A stretch of DNA of 64,000 nt. It comes from Cyathus striatus. Lineage: Eukaryota > Basidiomycota > Agaricomycetes > Agaricales > Nidulariaceae. The translations under genes and the position numbers were made by a program. Shown piece after piece: positions 13,264 through 24,965 of the stretch (the stretch's first letter is position 1; every line of letters begins with the position of its first letter). The DNA lies in NCBI GenBank assembly GCA_025738555.1, contig JAOVFP010000018.1, positions 496,001 through 560,000 on the forward strand, given 5' to 3'. A model generated the notes under the pieces. The model searched no databases. It had not been told where the DNA came from and saw nothing but the letters and a program-made list of their open reading frames with translations.

Positions 13264-16200
13264 TCAATGCGATCACGAGTTCATCCGGATTATCGGTTTT
13301 TGTTATGCTCGCCAGAGCTTTTAGCTCCGATTTAGGACTCCTGCCCCTTTGTCGGCTTCGACTTCCTTTCTGCGTCTATGATCTCGACATCACTTTCGGC
13401 CTCCCTCGTATGTTTGTTTTGGATCGCAGATCGAAATATGCCCTCCTCCTCCTCATCAGCATCGACTGGTTTCGCGATGGTTTTCGGTTTCCATCTTCCT
13501 ACGCGTGAGGCGACGGTTATCTCTTCGTACGTTGATTCGTCGGGAGTGCACCTCACGATATATACTCTTTTTACGTTATCACGATCATTTATAATTGGAC
13601 TACCTAATGGATTATTTACGATATAACGAATGTTGATATTCACTTACGACTGCAGTACTACCTATGATATACCTATACGAATCTTTTGACGTGTCTTTGT
13701 ATGAATTTGTCATCCTTTCCATCCATCTATTGTGAAATACATATTGTTCCGACTTATAAAAGAATCATCTAAGCTGAAGGCATCAATATTACTAACATAT
13801 AGATGCGCATCAGAGATCCTCAGACCTCCATATTCATATTGCTTGTGTCTTTGAAGCAAAGAAGCACACGTGATCTATGCTCGTACAACATTTGACCAAT
13901 GCGATGATAAGAAGAGTAGTATGACATACACACATTGATAAGATAATGTCTTCGGACCTTTATCAACATGAGTCCCTGGCGGCCTTATGCAAAGGAAGAA
14001 GAATTTGGTCTAAGAGCTAAAGTAAACTCCGATGTCAGGTGGGTTTCAATGAGAGGGGGCACAGAAAATATGCGTACGGCCACTTAATAGCGACGCGACT
14101 TATTACAGATGCAGGGAAATGCAACTTTCTCCTTTTCATTTAGGATAATTATCGGGACCAAAGAATGTACTAGAAACCCGCTAGAAACCCTACTACTAAT
14201 TAAAGACGCGTGTAGTCGAATATGTGTTACTACCACCGTCGCAAATTGAACGTCGGTATCTTCCGATTTACACGTTCTACACATGTATCATTGGAAAGCT
14301 ACTTTTGTCCTTTGGTATATTCTTACCTTCAGCTCTGCAACTTCTCTTCTTCAGAGAAGATCAGCTTTTCGGAAATCTCCTTGGGTGTCCCATTTCTATA
14401 AAAGGAAAGCCACTTTTTGTCCACTTCGGGATGCTGTTAACATTCTCCGGTATATTCTTACTTCCAGACACCTACACTAGGCGGTGCGACGTCATACGCT
14501 TTCGAAAAACTGCCTCTGATCTCTTCAAGGCAGAGAGTTATCAGTCAGAGAAGGACAATCGGGGATGCCGCAGCATTCTATGTCTATTTGATCCACCCTC
14601 CTGCTGAATCCAGACTGAATGGTCCAGCGATAGTTCAACAGGTTCATACGAACCAGATGAAACTATGTAATTAAAACCTCCATAACAAGGAATGTCATTA
14701 AGCTGTGCCATTCTAGACTTTGGAAAATACTTGCACAGCACGAATTTCAGAAGCACTGCTTTCGTTTCTGGGTTATTAAGTATGTATTTGTAAAACCTGA
14801 AATTTAAATAAAATATAACGAACTAAGAACAAGTGGAAATTGGTTTGTGTGTAGCGAAAAAAGCGAATAAAGCCATATCCAGAAGTTTAAATCCATATCT
14901 GAGGGCTATGTTAGAGGATTTGCTTCAAGAGCTGGAAGTAAGTTCAATCACATGATCGTATGGATTCCCGACCTCGGTGACTAAAAGCCAATTCAAGCGC
15001 GTTCAGTATCTATTCTTTCCCAAGCGCCTATGAGAATAGATATGTACAGGCTTTATCGTCCCCACCGATTTTCCATGTAACAAGCACGAGATATCACACG
15101 AGGATGACTAGAGGTGACGCTAGATTGTTGGTTGCATGATGTTATAGAAGTTACACGGACACATGTAAGTTCTCCTAGAGTTTCTGATGTACTCACTACT
15201 TCGTAGTCATCACGTTTCATAATTGCGAGCATTGAACAAAGACTTTGAATAGTAAGGTTCGGAAGTAACAATGTAACTAACATTATTTCATCGAATAAGC
15301 GATAAACGTGTAACTCCTATTTTCTACTTCAAGTCATTAACCGAGATCATACTTCCGGGCGTTTCTACTTTACGTAGTATAAGTGTGGATACCACGGGAT
15401 ACACGAAGCCGTATGAGACCGCAACAATGATGATCGATCTGTATTCCAGTTCCATGTAAATATAGCCATTCATACGAAATCAAATAAAGAGTGGTTGAAG
15501 AATGTAACCTTAGGTAATGACTTTGGTATGATAAGTATACGTGGCAAAGGAATAGACGTGTGGGGATCGATGAAAGCTAATGTCGAGTGCTCGTTGTTCT
15601 TTTCAGGTTACTGCTAATTCGATCATGGGAAACTGAGCTGTGACCTCGACAACGAGTGAATTACGCTAGATTTTTGTCAAACCGAATTTGGAGTTTAAGT
15701 GCTATACAAGCGCGCGTGACGTGTTTGAGCGTCAGCTTCGGCGTTCGCTTCAGGGTTGTTATTGAGTCTGACTCATGCACTTCCGCAGCACTTACCATGG
15801 TTCAGATTATGCTGGACTTTTTGCTAATGGGAGCCTAAAATATAGTGAAGACACTGCAGCGTACCACAAAACGACAAGCGATAGGTTAGAATACTTATTT
15901 CATTAAAACGACATGTAGTACGTGGTGCGTAAACATTGGCTGTAGTTATCGTTATCTTAATTGCTTCTGACGAATCACACTCGGTCTAGCTCTTTACGAG
16001 TTCTTTGTACTAACTAATTCAAGGGGGAAGACGACCGCGGTCTTCAATCAACATCACTTGATGTTTAATATGATGAATTTCCGCAGCCCTTATTCTGTGT
16101 CATCGACATACATAACGACCAGCGCCAACTTATATCATCTATCAGTATCGATTAATTCCCAGCGTCAGTGGTCACTTCTCTAGGAGAAACAACAATATGT

Positions 16201-17024
16201 GGAGCTTAGGTTAACAACAGTGCCACATGTCCACATGTTCCTGGATATTATCTACCCTGTAAATCCTTCACATTGTTGAGCCCTCGTGCGAGTCGCCCCC
16301 ACGGCCACCAAGCCGCCGGCTTCACAAATAAGTAAGCAACTATTTCACCTCTTCGTTCATCACTCCGGTATTTAATGTGTCGGATGACCCTACGTTCAAC
16401 TGCGGTTCCTCGTTGCCGACAATGATCAGATTATTATTCGCGGACTATGCGCGGAAGTATCTTGGAAGTATCACTCTTCAGTGGGGTCGTGTTCTCGTTC
16501 GATCGTGATCATTTTCTGTGATACCAGGAACTAGGCCTTATCAAATCATTGTTGAACGCTGATATAGTTAGATCTGATATAGCTCAAGCTTCTCTTCTCG
16601 GTATAAGGCACATTATGTTCGAAAACATAAAGAGCAGTTGTTTGCTGAGGACGATGATAATCATTTACAACTACAGATAATATATATTAGATGAGATAGC
16701 ATTTGATAGCATTTGGTAGATAGTAAATAAATTTACTACGATGCTAAGGCAGATCTACACATAAGACAATAAATGTATCAGTTGTGAAGAGCATAATGTG
16801 AAGCATAGGGATGAAATGTCTAATATACATACGCATAGTCATAGAGGTTCTAGTGTAATGATACAGGAGGCGCGTAGGCAAAGAGTACATTAAAGATTGT
16901 ATGGTGCCTGCAGCACCGGATGTAGGCAGTCCAAAAAAATGTCGATGATAGCGTACCGATAGAGAGCGAAGTAAAGCGAAGATAAATGAATAATACAAAT
17001 GATAGCAACCAGAGGCCTAAGCCT
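13264..17024. other. Gene-poor spacer
   Basis: I see no supportable gene. Open frames are short and lack motifs. Two similar blocks sharing GGTATATTCTTAC and nearby AAAGCnACTTTTGTCC sequence lie near 14,290-14,330 and 14,405-14,465, which suggests an old local duplication of roughly 120 bp. Confidence 0.5.
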
Positions 17025-17792
17025 TCACTGGCGTGGGTATGGTTGGGGTGGACGGATATCCAACACCAAAGTCCAATGGCGGGGACTATTGGTGGGATAC
17101 AATCCGGCAAACCGTTGGGGGTCGGGTAAAAGGTCAACGAGTTTAACACCATCGTTTTTCTCCTGAGACACCACGGCCGGTCCCCCTGTTACACCGTTAT
17201 AGCGACGGGTATAAGCTGCAGTAACGTAGGGCTTTCTGTTGGGAGGAAGCTCGGCATATTCCTTGTGCGAGACACGTTTCCAAAGTTCCTTATGGATGCG
17301 CATGAAGACATCTCGGACGGTTACTGAGGCGGTTGAAGAGGAGGAGGACGGCCGAATGCGCAATTCGCGACCAGGTAGGTACTCGTTGCAGGTTACAATC
17401 ATTTCATTCAATGGCGGGACGGTAGCAGGATCATCTAGAACGTGAGACGGGATCCCAGATGATTCCAATTGTCTCTGGAATAAATAATTATCTTTCCAGA
17501 GCTCCATGCCCTGAGTCGACTGCACCGATGGTATGAGCACGTTGTTCAAAGTTACACCCTCATGCCCTTTGGGGATGCTTGAAGGATGGTTCTCAGCCTG
17601 CACGAATGTATAAGATGCAGGTGAAGTTGAGTGAGCTTCAAGAAATGGGTGTGTGGGGCGGGGAGGGGTGAAGGGTCCGTCGTCACTTTCCAACGTCGAG
17701 GTGGAAAATGATGGTGATGGCTCGGGTGTCATGACATCGTACGTACGATAGTCGTCTTGGGACGCAAACCGAACGCTCCTCGGGATCGACAT
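17025..17792 (-). CDS. DUF6699-like protein, paralogue 3 (RVxF-like N-terminus)
   Basis: A single reverse-strand exon encodes 255 aa. The N-terminus MSIPRSVRFASQDD has RSVRF, a variant of the RVxF pattern, followed by Thr-Pro-Glu-Pro-Ser-Pro sequence. The core has a DPATVPPLNEMIV block, a strand with ELRIRPSS, VTVRDVFMRIHKELW (strand and helix), an AYTRRY segment as in paralogue 2, KLVDLLPDPQRFAGL and HWTLVLDI. Unlike the other copies it continues for about 12 residues (PPQPYPRQ end) after the conserved Trp-x-Leu. It is the only copy of the seven on the reverse strand, which implies a local inversion or inverted duplication. Confidence 0.85.
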   Translation of the reverse strand: MSIPRSVRFASQDDYRTYDVMTPEPSPSFSTSTLESDDGPFTPPRPTHPFLEAHSTSPASYTFVQAENHPSSIPKGHEGVTLNNVLIPSVQSTQGMELWKDNYLFQRQLESSGIPSHVLDDPATVPPLNEMIVTCNEYLPGRELRIRPSSSSSTASVTVRDVFMRIHKELWKRVSHKEYAELPPNRKPYVTAAYTRRYNGVTGGPAVVSQEKNDGVKLVDLLPDPQRFAGLYPTNSPRHWTLVLDIRPPQPYPRQ

Positions 17793-20640
17793 TGCGACAG
17801 CCTCCGCAATAGCGGTATAAAGAATTCAATTACAGTTTGATGGTGGCCGGAGGATGTATTACTGCTGGAATGGTCGTTAATGGCTTTTTAGTGAAACAGG
17901 ACAGGAGCTGCTCACCAACTGACGTTCGTTGTGTTGCTTTCAGTGAGGGGATGTAAATTTCGGTGGGGGAACTAAGTAGTATCGTTTGAATACATGTAGA
18001 GCATTATATGTCTAACTGACTCGATGTGACTTTGTGACGTACAAATCCTCACAGCTTGATTAGCCAAGTTAGCCGCTCAGGCATTGCCCACCGGACTGAG
18101 GGCCCCGAGCCAATCTCAGGGTCTACCCATTTGACAATGTTTGGTCGAACACAACAGGATTATGTCAGCAGAAGTAAACTTTTCTTGTTCTCTCCGACCT
18201 TACACCTTGCTTACACCGACTTTCTTGTTGTCCTTAGAGAATGAAGTTTCGGCGATATTGGTATATGAATGAAACTTTCTACAGACTTGCTGTTGAATGG
18301 AACAATCCGGGAAAAGCATTTTGCTCCACTGCTTTACTGCATGACACAGTACTCGGACACTGCCTCGCAGCAGTCGGTTAGCTCAGTCATAGGTTACTCA
18401 CATCACGCACCGCCGCGCACAAAAGGCGGGACAATGTCGTTCTCAGCGTCTCTGTAGTGCGAAATAAACCATTGTGGGTACCTGAAAAATTCGTCGCTCC
18501 ACGTACAGAGCCTAGATCTTCCCAGTGACAGATGGGACAGGTCGCATCACTTCCTCTTTGTCTCTACTGTGGACACTGCTCGATCCGTGTATTAGGTTCC
18601 AGGACTTTGTCCCCCTACCAGCAGCAAAGCAGCAGAGTAAACCGGATTCAGTCAAATATTGATGCTTGAGGTCTGCCGAAGAAGCCTGCGAGCGTGGGGA
18701 ACAAAATGGTTTTGTGCACATATCTATTGAAGTAACACATGATTACGATACACTTCAGGTTTTCATACACATGATTAGACGACAGAAGAGAAACAGACGT
18801 ATGGCTTGGGTGGGGTAACTAAGGAAAGAATAGCTAATATCCTAAGCCTGCACGTCTCTTCATTATTATAGATGAAGTTCTCAAGCTCTCGAGAACAGAT
18901 TCCCTTTCTAATGAAAGTTCGTGATACGCGTGCTTCGGCATTTGATCTGTAAGATGGCTGCGGGCACTACAATCTTTCTTATGGCATCTATCAATTACAA
19001 GGGAGCCGATTGCACACGGAGGAGAGGCGGGTGAATCCCACATTAAATAAGAGTAAAAATGGAAAGCCCGTAGTTCTCTCTCCCGAGCCGCGCCCATATA
19101 CACTCATGACCAACCTGTTAAGCTTGACAGCTCTCTTTCTTCTCATGAAGGGGTAAGTTTGCGATGTGTTGCAACACGTTTCTGACTCGTCTCCAGAGGC
19201 ACGCTATTCAAATGACTACCATAACACCGTTTGAAAGCATGAAGGTTGGGCCACGGGCAAACAAAACTTGAGCTGAAATGGCAAGTATAGACCGAACCCG
19301 GAAATGCAGCTCCACAATAGCTGCTATTAGTCTGGGCGATATGCAGAGGAAGTAGTCTCCGAGGACGAGCTGTCGCGTCGACACGAGGTTTGGGCGGCGG
19401 GCAAATGAATACTAAGCCGAATTGGTGCGCAAAGCCCGAACGTAGAACCACAGCTCCGCCATAATCACAATTGTCTCGACGGTTTGGAGCGGGCGCAGAT
19501 CCAAAGGAATAGTTATTACTTCATAACATGAGGTTTGGGCTACGGGAAAATGAAATCTTGGCAGGAATGAGAGTATAATCCAAATTGAAAACTCAGCTCC
19601 TTCCATAACAACACTTATTGGTCTCGAAACAAGGGGAGGTGCAGGCTCCGAAGAAGTGCTTGATCTCCTGTAGATCGTGTTTAACAACCTGGACGTCCTA
19701 TGTAGATCTATATTCAGGGATCTTCGGGAAGCTGAAAAGGATCGAAGTTAGAAAGTCAACAATGGCCCCCACAACCCGCCCCACACGGAAATGGTATTCT
19801 CACCGGAACATCCTGCATTGTGTAGAATGCATAGACAGGCTCAGTAATCTAATCGATGAAGATCATTCTTTATAGATGCTAGTAGGTCCGGCCTTCCGTA
19901 TTGATCATTGTCCCAGGATTTTCAGATGACATTTAGTTCTTATACAAGCTCGCGTAGATTGTTTTTCTCACGTCTAACTAAAGTTTATATCAGCGCTTTG
20001 CTCTAGAACATGTTTGATGAAGTACTGCCTTAAATTAGCTTTCCCAAAGGAACACTGACGTATGTAGGTCCCAATACACCATCAGTGCTATGAAACCATC
20101 CATGCACAACACAAGCCAATCTTCTTTATCGCTGGAATGAATGCTGCGTAAGGTCTGAGACTCTGGGAATTATGCCGCGTGTTATGCCATGGAACTGAGA
20201 TCGCAGCTGCGTGCTTTAAGAAGTATGTCATTCCCAACGTAATGGTATAGCAGAACTCAGTTCTTGAAAATGGAATCCATGCATTCCCCGAGCGAGACAT
20301 GCCTATTTGAGGACGGAACAGCTCTAACACGGGTCAGGGCCGGTGTTTGAACTGGACAGACACTGCTGGTGAGTAGACACAATAGCTACATCATGACAGT
20401 TTACAGTAGACCTCTACCACACTGCCGCTCCGTGCCGTTTTGGCAGTTTAGCGCTTTCCCGGCTCACTGTTTACTTTACTCATTGCCTCTCCTCAGCTGA
20501 GGAATTGGAGGTAGAAAGGCGATGCTAGTGAAACGTTGTGTATGTTGGTCCATATTTGTAGCAGATATTTGAGATGGTATATACCCTAATAAATACGTCG
20601 GGGGTATGTAAGCGCTCGTTGGTCTCCTTTTAATACAGGC
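17793..20640. other. Gene-poor spacer with degenerate repeats
   Basis: No supportable gene. Three diverged copies of a unit of about 145 bp start near 19,240, 19,381 and 19,527. Each has GAGGTTTGGGCnnCGGGnAAA followed some 70 bases later by CAGCTCC. The remainder shows nothing I can identify. Confidence 0.45.
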
Positions 20641-20682
20641 TGAATCTGCGACTGCCCAAATATCAAAATCACCTCCTCCAGC

Positions 20683-21480
20683 ATGACCTCAAGACCAAAC
20701 AGACAACCTCCCTCTCATTCTTACGCCGGGAATTCGGGGGTGAATAGCACGGATTTAGATACCATGACATCGACCCCGGCGATTCCATCCCCATACGTAT
20801 ATGTTCAGGATTTCACGGACTCACCGGAATATCCTTCCCGCATAAGTATTACGCCACCTTCAAGTAATACTCCACCTTCGAGCCTCTATACACCACCTTC
20901 AAACCACTACACTCCACCTTCAAGTGTTTCTCCTCCAAGTTCCAATCAAGAAGTTATTCAAGTATCCCCCTTCCTGTCCTATCCTGTTGACCAGCGGACA
21001 TCACCATTGCCTTACGACTTAACATACCCCCTTCATTCCACCTCTTCCATAGCGATTGATCGTCACCTTTATTCACAACCTGATTTTGAAGGAGAGATAA
21101 AGTGGGAAAGCGCTTTTTCGCCACCATTATCGCGGGTTACCATTCTATGTTCCCAGTTACCCACGAACTTGAAACGCCTCGTCGTCGGTCGCGAGGATCT
21201 TAAGACCTTAAGCGTATTCGATGTTTTGGATGGGATACACACTCATTTACGGTGGAAGCTTAATGAAGGTGACTGTCAATCGTTGGTGCCTAAGGTGGAT
21301 TGGAGTGCGATTCGGCGGGAAATGCAACGTCGACTCACCCGCATTCCGGATCACAGTGCCTACGATACGGAAGAGGGGAGGGGGGTAATAGCGTTGGATT
21401 TGTTGAATGGAAAGCATCGTTTCTTGGGACTTTCTTGTAGTGGAGAAGGTTCTGACGTGTGGCAATTACACACGTTCTAA
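20683..21480 (+). CDS. DUF6699-like protein, paralogue 4 (TPPSS repeats)
   Basis: A single exon encodes 265 aa. Residues about 60-95 hold imperfect repeats of a TPPSS unit (TPPSSNTPPSS, then TPPSN, TPPSS, SPPSS), a likely disordered Ser/Pro-rich linker with many Ser-Pro sites. The C-terminal core carries LPYDLTYPL, VTILCSQLP, LSVFDVLDGIHTHLRW (strand and helix), IALDLLNGKHRFLGL and SDVWQLHTF, in the same order as the other family members. The N-terminus lacks the RVxF motif. A second ATG at residue 28 is possible, but the first keeps a length similar to the paralogues. The function is unknown. Confidence 0.83.
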   Translation: MTSRPNRQPPSHSYAGNSGVNSTDLDTMTSTPAIPSPYVYVQDFTDSPEYPSRISITPPSSNTPPSSLYTPPSNHYTPPSSVSPPSSNQEVIQVSPFLSYPVDQRTSPLPYDLTYPLHSTSSIAIDRHLYSQPDFEGEIKWESAFSPPLSRVTILCSQLPTNLKRLVVGREDLKTLSVFDVLDGIHTHLRWKLNEGDCQSLVPKVDWSAIRREMQRRLTRIPDHSAYDTEEGRGVIALDLLNGKHRFLGLSCSGEGSDVWQLHTF

Positions 21481-22990
21481 CATCTCACTATAATACTTCA
21501 TTATACCCGCACTACATTATATTCCCTTTCGTATATATGTACATATGTATTATTGTGTTTAATTATCTCAGAATCATCTTGTTTATGCACCTACCATTTT
21601 TATAATACATATTTTCATCTACACAATGGTCTCCTCTGCCAATGATGATGGACTATAGATGTTAGAAAGGGTCTTTCCGTAACACATGGAAGTAAATGAA
21701 AATTAGAATTTTAATGTAATCGGGGTCGCACCGGTGCTCCCCGCTCCACATAGACTTGAGAGAATCGCATGAACGGACCGGTTACATACATGCTACTCAA
21801 AATGGGGGAATGGGACAGATAGGCACCCTAGTGGTCGCATAGCGGTAAATTCGTCTTGCGATATTACCAGGAAAAGTAAATATAGCCACCATCGACCGAA
21901 TTACAGACGGATCTACATCTTGGCCGTCTGGTATCCTCCTTCCTCATTGTACATTAGAAGATCAGTCATATCAAACTTGGATGCGAATCGGTTCAATCGA
22001 AGGTCGTAATCAAACAAAACGAGCACAATGGATTGCCACGTGGAAGCCATGTGGGAGGCATCAGTCACCGCCGGGCGCTGGATTGGTCGTGTTCTCATGC
22101 CTTTTCCCGCCTTCAACCCGGTATTACGTTCGATGTCAAGTCATTGGTGGTATATGATGTACCGAAGGCCCTTGTGGCACTTGAAATAGCGCTGAAGGGT
22201 TCACGAAGAGATGCATTTCGCCAATCGTAACTCTTGGAGGCATCTTTGCATATACTCTGAGAACTTGATTGTTCATCATTGAGTTACCAGTAATCTGAAA
22301 CGCTTCATGTAACTTGGAATAAATAGATCTGGGGGGCTCTGGATCACCAGCACCGTGGATCAGTCTCTTGTTAAGTCTCATGGGTTCTCTTGTCCCCTTT
22401 CTATTACATATGTTGACAATTCCCCATCTCTAACTTATTTCAGGAACACTCGGATGTAGTCACGAAGGCTGTGGTTTGCGTGCCGGATACGATGTTCACA
22501 TAGATGAATATACATACAGATGATCAAAGTAACGTGGATTCTATAAAGTTTTATTTACAAGTGGCACTTGCCATGACCATGGCAGCCCAATAGGAGCGTG
22601 TGTTAGTGTCTCCGGTATACATTAATTCAAAGCTTAAATGTATCTACCTCTCCGAGTCACATTCGGAAGATTCGGCTAAATCTACCCCAGGAAGAGGAGG
22701 TGGTGTATTCTTCGTTCGGGATAGGGAGTACCTTCCGCTGTTTCAATAATTAGGATGTCACAAGTAACGCTAACGGCGTAACTGTTACTTATTGCCTCGA
22801 GGCAATGTTCTGTTCATGGGTTATTGACTTTTATTTTGACATCGACGCTTCATGCACTGCATACAAATAAGGAGTGACCCTTCACCAGTTCGTACTGACA
22901 GAGCCACGCCACCCAAACCCACACTCGTAGAATTTCTGCCCCCCCACTAGCTCCTGCCTACAAGAATCAGTTCAACAAGACCTTAAACTT
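21481..22990. other. Spacer between paralogues 4 and 5
   Basis: AT-rich sequence directly after 21,480 (to about 21,630) is probably a 3' untranslated region. No gene is supported elsewhere. The right end (from about 22,860) should hold the promoter and 5' leader of the next gene. Confidence 0.45.
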
Positions 22991-23065
22991 TACAGTAAGT
23001 CCAACGTTACTTTATAAAACGACCAGACTACGTGACAATCTCACCTCACGTCCAGCTCGTTCGAG

Positions 23066-23943
23066 ATGAAGCCTATCAGAGGTGGTAGTGAACGGTATGT
23101 ACCGCAAAGCATCTATTTGATAGTTATAGACGTTAAGTTTTTAATAGACTAGCGTGGCAATCAAGCCAATCGTCTAGCCAGCCAGTAGCGCAATCCAGCC
23201 AATCGTCTTACCAGCCAGTAGCACAATCCAGCCAATCGTCTTACCAGCCAGTAGCACAATCCAGCCAATCGTCCTACCAGCCAGTAGCGCAATCCAGCCA
23301 GTCATCCTACCAACCAATAGCACAGTACGCCAATGGAATCCAACCGCAAGAAACAATGTTGCCTCCACTCGACATTCCACTGTATTCATTCGATATGAAT
23401 AATCAAAGGCGTACAGGAAATACGCTTCCCAGCGAGCCTCGCGCAACGTTCGCTCCTCTTCCCCCTCTTGGCGGGTATTCAGTGGCAATACACCCCCTTA
23501 TTGCCTATGGTTCCAGGTGGCTTATTGAGCACGACGTTACTCAGCCACCGTTCAGTGGCTTATTAATATCGCCAAGTTATAGCACACCTAGCCAGTGGCT
23601 ATCTGAGAACGCAACTACACCGGGCCTCGCCTGTCTTACCATTTACTTCCAGCCAATCGACAAGTACCTCGTTGTACATTCAGCGGACCGCCCAACAGTT
23701 ACGATCTATGACGTCCTTCATTCAGTCTACGAAGCAGCACACGCGGCGGTCCTGCAGAGGACTGATCACCATCTTCTTTCCCCTCAGATTGATGGGTGGC
23801 ACCAGGGCGTGTCAGCGCAGGGTCTAGAAGCGCGCCGATTTTCAAAAGCTGTCTTCCAATCGTTGTTTAATGGCCGCCAGAGGTGGGGTGGACTCACCGC
23901 AAGTAAAAGTCACGCCGATATTTGGACTCTCCATACGAAATAG
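23066..23943 (+). CDS. DUF6699-like protein, paralogue 5 (11-residue repeats)
   Basis: I read two exons, 23,066-23,094 and 23,148-23,943, joined across a GTATGT...ATAG intron to give about 274 aa. A likely 5'-leader intron (GTAAGT near 22,995, acceptor near 23,054) precedes the ATG. Residues about 14-68 are five copies of an 11-residue unit of the form QSSQSSYQPVA. The core follows: IHPLIAYGSRWL, HDVTQPP, ENATTPG, a VVHSADRPTVTIYDVLHSVY strand and helix, FNGRQRWGGL and DIWTLHTK. The HPLhxYGSxxLhxxDhT block is shared with the copy at 36,076, which makes these two the closest relatives in the window. The splice model is my own and keeps the frame open throughout. The function is unknown. Confidence 0.78.
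23158..23322 (+). repeat. 33-bp coding minisatellite, five units
   Basis: Five tandem 33-bp units, each starting CAATCCAGCCAATCGTC or a close variant, lie inside the second exon of paralogue 5 and keep the frame (11 codons each). The middle copies are nearly identical and the outer ones more diverged, as expected for a repeat that changes number by slippage or unequal exchange. Confidence 0.9.
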
Positions 23944-24420
23944 CACCGATTTCTTCGCGATATGTTCAGTTTTGGTTTACTTTTAGTAGTAGTAGTAGCT
24001 TTTCTTCGTTTCTTCCCGCGAGACAGCAGTATCATACTTCGGATGTACCGGCTGTCAGCGCCTCTGCAATCGTCTTGTGTATTAAAGTACAATAAATGAG
24101 TTTAATGAAATGATTGTTCAGCGGACGTTCACGATGACCGATGATCTGGTAGAGGGTTTAAGTGGTAAGGATGGGGGGTAGCTACCACGTTGAAGAATAA
24201 GCTTGTTGAGCCTCTTTAACCCCAAATGTTGACAGATTACCGCCTTGATATGTAAAAATACTATAGCACTAGCCAATGAGAAAAGAAGCTGCGTTTGGAC
24301 AGCCAGTTGACAGTTGCGAACAGTGATATGCTATGTACTTGCAATGTTTAATATACACTGAGCGGCGGTGCTACATAGGATTGTCTAGTCAAAAAGGTAA
24401 AGAATAAAATCGTAGCATGC
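23944..24420. other. Short spacer before the DNA transposon
   Basis: This is the 3' flank of paralogue 5, with AATAAATGAG near 24,090 as a plausible polyadenylation region and a (AGT)n stretch near 23,985. No other feature is seen up to the target duplication at 24,421. Confidence 0.5.
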
Positions 24421-24425
24421 ACTAT
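24421..24425. repeat. Left target-site duplication (ACTAT)
   Basis: ACTAT stands directly before the left inverted repeat and is repeated directly after the right inverted repeat at 33,761-33,765. Confidence 0.85.
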
Positions 24426-24786
24426 TACGGTTGCCGAGCCGTCTCAGCCAGGATTTCAAAAGTTGAAGTTCAATATACGACTTGACTCCACACTTAAATG
24501 AACATTACCTAAGTATTAAATGAAGGGTCTACTGGTCACCGTAATCACCGTGGTCGCCGGGTCGTCGGTCATCGTGGTCATCGCAGTCATCGTGGTCATC
24601 GTGGTCATCGTGGTCGGCGAATTATTACCGACGTCCACGAACTAATGCCTTAATTCTCGGTGGGCATGGTGAGTGTGTTGGTTCATGAGCTGAGCATGGC
24701 GTCGGTGATTCCAAGGTAATGGTGCCTGAATTCTTGGTGAGTGTCGCTCCCATCGTGATGATGTGTGACTCGTGAGCGGTGTGTAT
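24426..24786 (+). repeat. Left terminal inverted repeat (361 bp)
   Basis: It matches the reverse complement of 33,400-33,760 over its full length without gaps. I count about four differences, all transitions. It contains a GTCATCGTG-type short tandem array near 24,541-24,622. Weaker similarity between the ends continues to about 24,851. Confidence 0.9.
24541..24622 (+). repeat. 9-bp tandem array inside the left TIR
   Basis: Variants of the nonamer GTGGTCATC are repeated about eight to nine times. The same array in reverse complement lies at about 33,564-33,645 in the right TIR. Such subterminal arrays often bind the transposase; that role here is inference. Confidence 0.75.
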
Positions 24787-24965
24787 GGTTCTCGGTGGGC
24801 GTGGCGAGTGTGTTGGTTCGTGAGCTGAGCATGGCGTCGGTGATTCCAAGGTGTTTCGTGAGTGCTCGAGTAGTAACTTTTCCGTTATAATGAAAGTAGC
24901 ATACGCTCAAAGTACTTGTCCATCCGTTGCCCACTCAATACACTGACCTTCCTTAGTATTCACAT

